This document shows, one piece after another, positions 12,901 to 24,900 of a stretch of DNA of 64,000 bases. Numbering within the stretch: position 1 is the first letter of the stretch; each line of letters opens with the position of its first letter. This DNA is from Phoronis australis (lineage: Eukaryota; Phoronida; Phoronidae). The stretch spans positions 503,007-567,006 of the forward strand of contig NMRA01000170.1 of NCBI GenBank assembly GCA_002633005.1, given 5' to 3'. Made by a program: the position numbers and the translations under genes. A model generated the notes under the pieces. The model did not search any database. It saw nothing but the letters and a program-made list of their open reading frames with translations, and was not told the origin of the DNA.

Positions 12901-15900
12901 TTTCATATCTGCGCTCTTGTATCACTATGACTGTCTACATCAGCCCAACCCAGACGTTCACAAGCTGAAGTGTTTCTACGCACACAAGAACAATCCCCGA
13001 CGCTACCTGAAGCCCTTTAAGGAGGAGGAAGTTTACCTCAACCCACGAATCGTTATTTTCCATGATGTCATCTCTGATGTTGAGATAGATCTGATAAAGA
13101 AAATGGTGGGACCCCGGGTAAGCAGATGTCACAATTGACATGGCAGTTGCAGAGCAGACGGGCTGTCAGTTGTTAGTAGTTGATAGACATATACATTGTT
13201 ATTTCCATATTCTTAGTTTTCAGCTTTCTGAAGAATTCATCTGTATTTGACACCATCAATTGTACTGTCTATTTTGTATGTTAAAAGCTCAGACTTGCTG
13301 TATTTTATGCATTGCTGAAAAGGAATTATAAGATCTCATCAAAAGCAATTCTAACTAGAAAGCACTGAGTCATAACTTATGATATCAGACTGTTTACACT
13401 TGCACACATGCCAGGGTTATGATTGAAAATAGAACAAAACTTATATAAACTTCAAAACTTCACTTGGTAAAATCAGTGAAGAAATGAACTGTAAAGCAGT
13501 GACATCTGTTCACGTGTACTTGGGTGTGCAGTCTAACTATTGACAGTTGTGGTTTTCACAATTGTTAGTTTGAAAATGGTTCATTTTCCTAAATATAAAT
13601 TTAATTAATTATATCCCATATGATGTTTTTGCAAAATCAAAAGTGTTGTCTTCAGGACATCCATTGTTTGATAAAGATAGAGTAACGTTGCTGCTAAGTA
13701 CAATCTCCTTGATTAACATTGACGGACTTGTTTTTTTTCTTCACGTTGAAGCTCACACTCTATGAAAAATTGCCTGGATTTTAAAGTTTATCAACAATCA
13801 TGTAACATGTAATATAACATTTGAAGCAAAAGAGTTGCAGATAGTAATATTTTGATATCATTTTCCTCTGGATACAGTGATGGTCAGTGTTTTTTATTTT
13901 AGAAGATAAGTTGTAACCTACTTTGCCAACATAGTTCTTGCAGCAAGCTATAAAACATTTTTCAGCTGATGCAAGGCACAGACAAAGAGTCACTACCTCA
14001 ACTATCTGCCTCAAGTGAAAGATGGTTACCTGTAAACAGCCCGAAAAAATCTCATTGAAATATGCCAATTTGGTACTTCTTCTAGTTGGTTTCTTATTTC
14101 AACTCCTTACCGTGTGCCTCCTGTTTACTACGTAGCCTCCTCTGGATGGTGTCGTGATAATTTCGCATGACTGTCATTGGTCAGTGAAGCTCGATCATCA
14201 ACCAAGTTCTTTGCACCAACCGCTGTGACGATTTGGGTGTGCTTGGAAAGAAATCAATGTAATGGTCAACTTTCCTCACTGCCTAATGTGAGGAGGAATG
14301 CTCGCTGCAGTCCACTTAGGCGCAGGCATGAGTTGTTTGCTGAGGTTACATCCATTTGAGGTGGATGACTCTCTGTCTGAGCCTAGCTTTATACACTCTC
14401 TGGCATTTTTCATCCAGTTTTCATTATAAGTATTCTTACAGCTGCACCGTTCCATGATTCAAAATTCAACTACAGGAGAACCGGAATTTTTTCCGTTTCG
14501 AATCAGTAAGAGGTAAGAACGATGTAGGAGTGAAGAGACCCTTGCGTGTAGACTTATATGTGCTTGTTAACGCGTACTGCAAACTGTCAGAGAGGTATAT
14601 CTAGTAAGTGAAATATTGAAACTATATATACACTCATCGGATTTCAAAGCTTGGATGGTTTTTCTTACCTCAACCTTTGCCACTGAAACATGAAACGTTT
14701 TTCGAACTGTGTGATGTTGCATGACTAATGGATAGCAAGCAGTCATTGGACATGCACTGCCACATAGTTTGGGCCCATTACACAAATACGTCATTTGAAA
14801 CTCGTGAGAAAGGCCCTCATTCAGTCATAAGGTTCTTCCTGAGAGCGGTTGCAAAAATCTGTAGACGTGTAGGTCACGTACATCTGCTATTGGTGCTTGG
14901 CATTTGAACGTACTTACTGTTTACAGATAGCATATGCATCCACACCCATTGCTGCTTCAACTTGTCTGGTCATTTCTCTTGAGTATCTTAATATTTCCAT
15001 TTATGCACCTGGTTCATTGTTTCAATAGCCCCACAGTGAGAAACTTGCTGTGAATAATCCCACTATAGATTCAAACAAATTTTTACTATGAACAATTTTG
15101 CATTGGGCTACACATTGTGGTGGGATTCTCAGTTCCATTATATATTCCAGAATTATTTTGGAAGCATTCGTTCATGAGTTTGCTGGGTTTCATCATTTCT
15201 TTAAAATTCGCTGTTGGAGCATGTGTGATAATTCTCTGCCTTTTGTTACTCTGATGTGATCGGCTCTTGGCCAGTTTATTATCTGTTCAGACACTGGCTT
15301 TATCTGAGAAAAGTGTTTTCCTGGTCTGATAACAGGGAGAGACATAACTTGCTGGGTTTTTTTTAATGGTATGGGACGCCATAGATTAATGAAAATAGTT
15401 CCTGTAAGAGATTTTTTCAAAATAACTAGGATTTTGAAATATTGGGAACACAGCTTTTGTGGAGTTTGAGCTGGCCTTTGCCTTTGGATACCCGGCTTAT
15501 GTTAAGGGTGTGGCATTGTTCCCTGACTTGGGGTCTTGCATTTTGAGTTTGCTGGGTTTGATTGTTTAATCCACTGTTGGAGCATCCATGATATTGCTCT
15601 GCCAGTAATTATCTGTTCTGACACTGGGTACATTTGGTCTGATAACAGGGTGCAACGTAACTTGCTGGGATTTTTTATTAACACGGGACATCACCGATTA
15701 ATGAAAATAGTTCCTGTAAGAGATTCATGCAAAATGACTAGGATTTTGAAATATTGAGAACAGAGCTTTTGTGAATGAACTAGCCTTTGTCTGTGGTTCT
15801 CCAGTTTATGTAAGAGTGGGTTATTTTTACCTGACTTGGGGTCTTGCATTTTGTGTTGCCAGTGCCTCGTTGAAGACTCATGAGGCACCGTTCCTTGAAA

Positions 15901-18900
15901 CTCTAGAACAGCGTGTTGCCGACTTCACACAACTCAACATGAAGGTGGCTGAAGAACTCCAGGTATAGCGAATGGTTCTTTGTCTCCATATTTTCATCAA
16001 TAAATAAGGTGAAGAACTATATATACCTCTAAGAAAATTCTTAACACCTTTTTCATAATCATCATATAAAACTTGATTGATTACAAATACGTTAAATATT
16101 CAATTATTTAGCAAAAAATACCAGAGCAGCCTTTTTCATTTTTCAAAACTTTAAACGCTGTTATGAATGCCTGCAATTTTTCAAAATATTGTCTCATGGT
16201 AGTGATGATATGGAAACAGAAAAATGAACCATTACTTTTTTGCTAATTTATTAATTAATGAAAAATTGAGATTATTATGTTCATATATCTTTCCATGTCG
16301 CATCCAAAATTGGGGAGATTTTACCCCATTCCCAAAATATGAAATTAATGTATTTTCATTAATTGTATTGCGATTCGCTGAAAAATCATTCAAAACCCTT
16401 TCCTTGTCTAATACAGACAAAACATTCTTAATTTTATACAGTGTATCATTAAAAGCTGTGCAACCGAAACCTTTGACTTTGTGATTCAAGCTGTACTATG
16501 TACACTTCTAAGTTGTCAATTATTCGGATTGGTGGCCATTATGAACTGCACGATGACTTTGCAAGGGTAAGTGACTAGTGTGTTTAGTTTTGGGGCCGAT
16601 GTCTGTGCTTCATATGTCTGCCATTGCATAAATATGATTGTGGGGTAGACTTGCTCCAGTTTTCTACAGAATTGTGTCACAGGAACTTGAAAATGTCATC
16701 CTTTTTACTTCTAAAATGTCATGGTATCATTGTATTTGTCTGGAAAATTCGTGGTTCCCCCGAGTCAAATTCTTCAAAACTTAGTCAAAACGAACCATAT
16801 ATGAGCTGGAATACTCCTTGTAAATGATTCATGTTTTGGTTGACAAAAAATATGAGCTAGGCCACTGCCCTTTAAGTGCATAGAACCTCTAATAAACATG
16901 TCTCGGTGTTTTGTAGGTAGCCAATTATGGAATTGGCGGCCATTATGAGCCTCATTTTGATCACGCACGGGTAAATCGGAGAATGCTTGATTAGTTTGGT
17001 GGTCATGAAGTGTCCATGTGCTGCCTGCAACTTTTTGGTTCCATTCTGGTTTCAAAGCTCACATAAGCCTCGAGGCCTTGTCTATGACTACATAAAGTGG
17101 AACTTACTGCATGGGTCATGGTTCGCACAGAACTTGAAAATTTGAATATTTATAGAGCTTGAAACGCTGTGTATTTTTTACACTACAAAACCTTGTCAAG
17201 TTTTCGAAAATTTGAAATATAACAATATTAATTTTGGGAATGGTTTTTGTTTGTTTCCTGTCTGTCTCGTGATTGTCACAAAAGTCAATTTACTCATCAT
17301 GATTCGACTTAAATTATGGACAAACAGGCCATACTCATACCAACCCTACCAGTCGCAGCCCTCTGGGTCAACATACCTGTCTTGTAGGATCTTGAAAAAT
17401 CCTTGAATAATGTCCAAGAGCATTTCGTCACCAGAATTCTGTGCGAACCATGAGTATTACTAAGCTGCTTTCGCACTGAGCTCATTCTCTTTGCATGATG
17501 AAGTCATGGAAACCTGTCGCGTCAATTTTCGCTTCTGATCACCTGGCTGAGCATTTTTTAAATTAGCTTGCAGGTACAATGAAGTCAAGTTTAAAGTTGT
17601 TAACTTGAAAATTTAAATTTAAAGAAGCACGCCTGTCACTTAGTCAGAACGATGACCTAAAGACCTTTTATTACTACTGTTATCTGTGAATCTTAAAATA
17701 TGTTGGTTTGTTAAGCTTAAACTGTCTATATTTTTTCTATATTCTAAGCTGTTTCTGTTTCGATAGGGTTGCGGGCTTCCTACTGTGTGTTGCCGCACTC
17801 TCTTGTATGCCCATCCGTTCCCGCTTTCACGTGGATTTCACTGTTTATTTCGCTTTGTATATGTTCATTCCACTTATTGCACAGATGATGAGACACGCAG
17901 TCTCAAAATATAGCTAATGTTGTTTAATTTATTTGTTTGTTATGTCTCTTGGTGTTTTACTACATAGCTGCACACCTGAAGAAAGGAGATTATTCCGACA
18001 CTAGGAGCGAACCAGTATCAAGCTTGAAAACAAAAATTCTAGTCGTATTTTCAACGAAGTTTATTATAAGTTTTAATTGGAGATTTTAAATTTAATGTGC
18101 TCGATTTTTATGCGCCCACGTATTTTTATGCACACTTGTCTTGTGGAAAGGTGATAAGTGTCGATCTTAAGTAGTTGAAAGATGTTACAGGAAGGAAATG
18201 CTTCCTCCAGTAGCTTTGCATTTGCGATACAACAGCTAGTGCGAGGTCATGTCAACATCTTACTAAGCTCAGTTCACATCTACTTTCCTGTACGATTCCC
18301 ATTGCCTATATATTTTCAAAGTTCTTGACCACTAAATGTTGTGGTGTTTACGTTGGTGGTGCCCAGATTATTTGTAGCCAAGCGAGAGCTTGCACTGACG
18401 ACTTTCATTAGGTAAATATGCAGCGTCCCCTGCCGGACGCAATCGTACAGTTACAGACAGTAAACAAAATCTCCCTTTCTACCTAACATCAATCTGCCAC
18501 TGATCACTCATGCTAATCAACTCATAAACTACTACGGCATCCCGCAGGATACAATCACATCGTCTCTCACGAGTCTCACAGCTAGGTGACATAGAAACTC
18601 TTCCTGACTTGGTCACATGCTTTGCACGTGAGTCGGACATTCTGTTGTCACAAGTCTGAGCACTATTAGTGTCGTCCTCACGATCACATGATAAATTATC
18701 CACACGGTACGAGATTCCCCCGACCAACACCAGAAGGAGTTTCAATCAAATATTCACGTTAAGATACTTGTCGTTTGACAATGCAAGCCCTACATGAACA
18801 TTTGTCCCACACGGTGTCATTCGAGCTCAACTGTGACAACTATCTAGCTCTATGACGACGTCATATTGCTGTTTTTGTTTCACCTTCCTGTCTCTCTTAA

Positions 18901-21900
18901 ACAACAATCTTATCGTAACTTACCCATTATGGCACATAGTTAGCTAGGTTTTTGGTATGTCTCGTGCGCATCTTCCTCCCCACCAGCAATTCAGCTGGAC
19001 TAAACCCATTTGATAATGGTGTCGAGCAGTATGCAAAAACAACAAGGTAGGGACCTTCAAATCACTCTGGTGAGCTATATGCAATGCCTAATTCTCGACT
19101 GTTTCTTATGGCCTCGTCAGAAAGAAGATGTTGACGTCGTATTCAAAAGTCTTGGTACAGGCAATAGGATTGCAACCGTCCTATTCTATGTAAGTTGTAA
19201 GTCGTTGATACATGCAATCAGTCTGCTGCATTCCAATTGTAAAATTCACCAATTTTTTACACAATATGATGGACATGCATGTGTAATTTTATTTTCTCAT
19301 TTTTTTTCTCATTTCTCTCAGTGCTCAAAGCTTTTGAACAATCAAGTGGACAATTGTGGCATTTTTGTCCAACATTGGTGAGGTTTAACTCTATTCTCTG
19401 TATTTTTAAAAGTATTTATTTGGTATAAGCAATTGGATTGCAACAGTCACGTTCTATTTTAAGTTAAACTTTCTAAATGCACAGAGAGCAGATTCTGTAT
19501 TGAAACACATAAGGTACCACTTGTTTTCAATTGATGCGCGGTCATCCACAAAATACACTCATTTGCATGCTTTTAACTAATATATGAGTATTCAAGGACT
19601 GTTTATTTTAAGATTTGACAAAGCTTAGTTAAAGTCTTGTATTTGGTCAACGAAACGAGCTTATTCAACTGTGAAATTACCTTAGTCTCCTTTTCATCTC
19701 TGATAACGAGCTTTCGACCGACGCACGTATGATTTAACCATTATTCGTTACATATATCGATCATAAAAACTATAAATACAGCTCCAGACATGTTGAAAAT
19801 GAAATCCGCGAGCCAGGGAGTACTTCTATTGAACTCGTGCTTGTACCACAGTCGTAAATTTTATCTGACGAGCATGCTTTGCTTTTTGAAATTTGAAGCA
19901 AAGTCTAGAGACCTGGAATATTTTTGCCCAGACCTTAGCTTTTGTGCTAAATTTGAGCCCTGTGTGTTTAGGAAGTTTGACTGAATCAATAAACTTCAAA
20001 AAAAGACTCCACTCAGGTTTTGTTTTTGTTCAAAAAAGCTTTTTTAATGCTCAGATTCTTCCATAGTCTCTACCTATACTAGAGACTATCAAACTCCAGT
20101 TGGAAGCTATTGCCATTTCCTTCAAGTCTGTCAACATTTGTGACAGGTAATAGTGCCTTTTCATATGGTACAATGTACGCTTGGACTTTTTACCTAGAAC
20201 TGTCTTGTGTGTAAATGTATGGGTCTCACTTGCTGAGATTTAAGATTGCGTATCGCCAAGCCACACTTGTAACAAAACTATAATTTTAGAGTTTGCAGTG
20301 GAATTCACGAGAGATGTTCCAACACCTGGTGTTTGGGCAGGGAGCCAGCCTAGTTGTCTAATTGTGCTTAGAAATAGTGGTGTCGCGCAATGAGATTCAT
20401 GATCGTGTGTTACTAAGCCACATCCCCACAATAAAAATGTTACAAAATCCACTCGAGTTCACTTGCATTAAGCATGTAGATATCAGGACATCTAGTGCTC
20501 AGGGTGGGAACTGGTAGACTGTACATGTTCTGGAACAACCTTCTGAAGGAAAGAGTACTACTGTAGGATTACATACTGCTGTCCAGGACGTGGACGATGA
20601 AAGTCATTGACAGGAAAGTACATGCCAGAAAGTATTCAAACAATATTACCCAAAATTCCCTGCCGTCACAGCCTGGTAGAAGCTGAATTTGTAATCACCG
20701 TGGCTTTTTCTCACGACCGAGAATGATAGAATTAACAGGAACGCTATCGCGGTGGCTATGCCATCCTGTATTAGAATTTTGCCACTGTTGACACGTACAA
20801 TTAGCCCAAATTCCGGCGAAATAGTATTTTGTTTGATTACTTTACCTTGTACTGTTAGTGAATGTATTTTAAAGTTTGTGCTCACTCTACTTAAATATTA
20901 AGTCCAGTGATAACGAGTACCTGGCAGAAGAAAACATTGACGCCTGTATGACAAAGTTTTAAGATTTTGTATCGGAATCATGTGACTAGCAAACCTCCAC
21001 TTGGTTTTTTCGTGTAGGTGTAATTCAAGTGCCTGTTTCCACATTGTGTTGTGATCAGTTGAATGCCTCTTGGTTTGGGGGTTTCATTACACGTGTCACA
21101 TGCGTTTTGTTGTGTTACAGTTGAGTGACGTGGAAGCTGGAGGGGCCACTGTATTCACTAAGATTGGTGTGAAGGTATTCCCCAAGAAGGTAAGAACCCG
21201 ACATGACACGTTTTCCCGTTCACTGACTCTACCAGACATGGGGGGTTCTGAGCGTGTGATAACATCTAGCTTCTTTGTTAACTGCCAAGCACACTCTTTT
21301 TATGTCACGACAACAAGCAGGCCAATTATCTACCAGGCTTATTACAGACCACGTGTGAACACAGTCAAACTCACAGTGAATTGGTGTATTCGGAAAGAAT
21401 AGATTGTCGTAACTTCGGTTGTAGTTGAGCGATTTTGGCAATTCAAAAACTAAACATTATCAGCATTTGACGATCATTCAGAAATGCTATTGCTTTATGT
21501 TCAAATATGTTGTAACTTAACTTTTATTTTTAACAGCACAACCCAGTCATGGTAGATACGATCTTATTTGAGATTAGAGGAACAAAAGAGAGCTGGCCCT
21601 TCAACCATAAATTCCAGAATGAAGTTAATCAGTCGTGTAAGATATCGGCTACACTGGAGTAAACTTCCCAATTTGTTCAAGTTGTTGGGCTATAGAATCG
21701 AACAAGTTGGGAGCAACGGGAAAACGTCGTAATAAATATTAGATGATAATCAACAGTGTAACTGCCATTTGAATAAAGAATACCCACAGTCATGGCCTGC
21801 AGTACAGTGACGAAATTAAGTTTTGTTTTCAGTTCAATACTCCTTCCATGATCCGGATTGTACAAAATGTTTCTGCGTAGTATATGGTCCCTTCAGTTCA

Positions 21901-24900
21901 GAAAAGTGGTGGAAGATTTGGCCACGTGACTTTTACAAATGGGTTGTTATAAGGAAGCATTCTCTTAAGTTCTGATTACAATCTTGCTGTTTCAAGAGCA
22001 CCATAGACATGACTCCAAACATGAGTATTTCCGAACTTCTCTGTGATGTTATTAACCGGTATTTGTCTCTGATCTTACCAAGGCCTCCATGAGAAGTTGA
22101 TAAAAACAACGATGGATTTAAATCGGCATAACATGTTTCGGCGTTGAGGCTCTATACATCAACTGGTGTAACCATATAGTCTCAGCAGGCAACTCGGGCA
22201 CGCCACAAGTTCGTCATTGTTAGTCTTGTCTAATTGCTACTCCCCTGTATCTGATTGTGCCTGTGTATCATTATTTGTTGGCCTACCAAGTGGCCACTGG
22301 TTTTGCTTCTGAGGATGGTGCTTTAATAAACGCCGAAACATGTCCAGCCGGTTTAAATATATAGTTATTTTTATCAACATATGCTGCTACTTGCTATCAT
22401 GGAGATCTCCACCAGAAGTGATGCACAATGTTCAGAAGGAGATTTAACTCTGGTCGGACATTGCTGTGTGGGTTGAGTGTTATGGCAATACACCAATGCC
22501 TTGGTGCACTCTAGGTTAAAGTTATGTAAGACCCTAGATGAATGTCCTGAACATCGTATCTCAGAAATCGATCAGATACAAAACTTGCCAATATTATGTT
22601 TTATGCTCTATGCTTCGAACACTGTTAGGAATTGTTTTGTTATAGCCCTGGTGAGAATTTGACACGTTTGACACGCTCTAAAAACGTGGAGTATTGGAAC
22701 GCCCTAAAAATGTGTCAAACGTGCAAAACGTGGCGTGTTAAACGTGGCGTGTCAAACGTGTAAAATGTAGCGTGTCAAACGTGTCAAGAACGTGTCAAAA
22801 ACGTGAAATTTTCGTTCCAATACTCCACGTTTGACACGCTAAGCGTGTCAAATGTGGCAATACGCGTGTAAAACGTGGTGATAGCGTGTCAAACGGGGCG
22901 TGCCAAAACGTGGCAAAACGTGTCACTTTTGTTCCAATACTCATGCATGGTGAGCGCGTAACTTATGGCAGCGTGTCAAACGTGGCACTTTTGACACGCT
23001 AGCGTGTCGAACGTGTCGCTTTTGCCACGTTAGCGTGTCGAACGTGGCGCTTTTGCCATGCTAGCCTGTAATCTGTGTCATTGCCATGGTAGCGACCCCA
23101 CATTTAGCCTGAGGCCGTGTACAAGCCATAATGTTCTTGTTTATAGCAGCTCACCATCCACCATGGGAATCCACACTGAAAGCAAATGTATCAAGGGATT
23201 TCTTTAAGTCACTGTTTATTGTAACATGTAAATAATCTAAAATGTGATAATGATATAGAATCTTTAAAAGGATAATGTAACTATCCAGTTCTTACCACAT
23301 ACATTTGTCACTAAATTTCATTACATCTAAAATAACATTAACACAGAAATAAGAAAATGGTTCAACACATAAGTTCGAAGTGCTTAAGATGCTATATATA
23401 TGTATATAAGTTAGCTTGAGTCATGGCAGTTGCTTGAAGACAGTTTATGAAGTAAAAAACAGACGCACTTTGTAACATTTTTGAATTGCCAAGAATGATT
23501 CAACATTTGTCATGTTGATTTTGCAGCCCAAACCTCTACACACAATGTCTTATCCTTATTCAAGCTGACACAAAATTTGAGTTGATCCCACAACAACAAT
23601 TATTTATTGATATGCTACTGAAGATGAGAGGCGTTCCAACTTCATGCACAGTCAACAGTTTCTACTGACTTTTGTTTTCTGTTATAATCAAACTTACCTG
23701 TTAAAAGAAAGACCATTTGCAAGAAAATTTTATCAAGCCACTGTCAACCAGGGTACATACATACCGAACTTCTGTTATAGCTGCACCACACTCGAAAACC
23801 ATACTTCATAAGTGCTCTCCTGACACAACTGCATTCTCTGCCAGCTAAACCAACTCTAACTCAGTATTTAGGTATTTGAAAAGGCAGTGAAATCTTTTGT
23901 TGCATATTCTCTGATGTTATTAAGGGAACATGTTTAGTCATTCAAATTGGGTGATTACCTCCCAGTAGTCTTTTCACAGCTGTCAAGGCTATTTAAATTG
24001 TATCTTTATCGAAGAGTTCTATCATATTCTACACGTTTGATACGCTAGTGTGTAAAATTTTACACGTTTGACACGCTAGCGTGTCACATTTTACACGTTT
24101 GATGTGCTAGCGTGTCAAATTTTACACGTTTTACACGCTAGCGTGTCACATTTTACACCTTTGATATGCTGGCGTGACAAATTTTACACGTTTGACACGC
24201 TAGCGTGGCACATTATTACACGTTTGACACGCTACCGTGTAAAATTTTACACGTTCGACACTCTAGCGTGTCATGTTTTTACACGCTTTACACGTTAGCG
24301 TGGCAATTTTGACACGTATTACACATTTTTACACGTTTGACACGTTTGACACGCTCAAACGCGTGTCAAACGTGTAAAATTCTCACCCGTTAGTATTCAC
24401 ATACGCCACATGTTGGTCATGTCGCGCGACCTCGGTCAGGGCAGAGATCTTTTCGGCCCTAAATGTAGGTCACGTGATGTGGCCAACATATAGCGTGTAT
24501 GAAGACTAATAATTCTTACTTACGCAGTTCAACTTTTGCATGAGATGGAGAATAGGTAACAACTTGTTTCATACTCAGATGAGAAGTGATTTTTTGGCTT
24601 GCAGTGAACAGTGAACTGACAGTTCGTTATTTTTGAGACCATTCTTGGTACATAAAATGGCCGCTGTAACAACGCTACTTGTAAAACCTTATCCCAAGCT
24701 TGAAATAATCTCAAATTTGACTAAAAAAGAACACCCTAGATTTATTTTTCTACTAGCGAAACATCTCCATTTCTTTCTTTCTTTCTCCAGGGAACAGCTG
24801 CATTTTGGCATAACCTGTACAAGAATGGGCAAGGAAACTCCAATACCCTTCATGCTGGGTGTCCTGTTTTGACAGGATCTAAATGGGGTGAGTGCTGGTG

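Noticed and set aside
24020-24380. Regularly spaced repeats resembling a CRISPR array
   Set aside because: The genome is eukaryotic, the units are contiguous 31-bp tandem repeats without unique spacers, and the array forms one arm of an inverted-repeat element.
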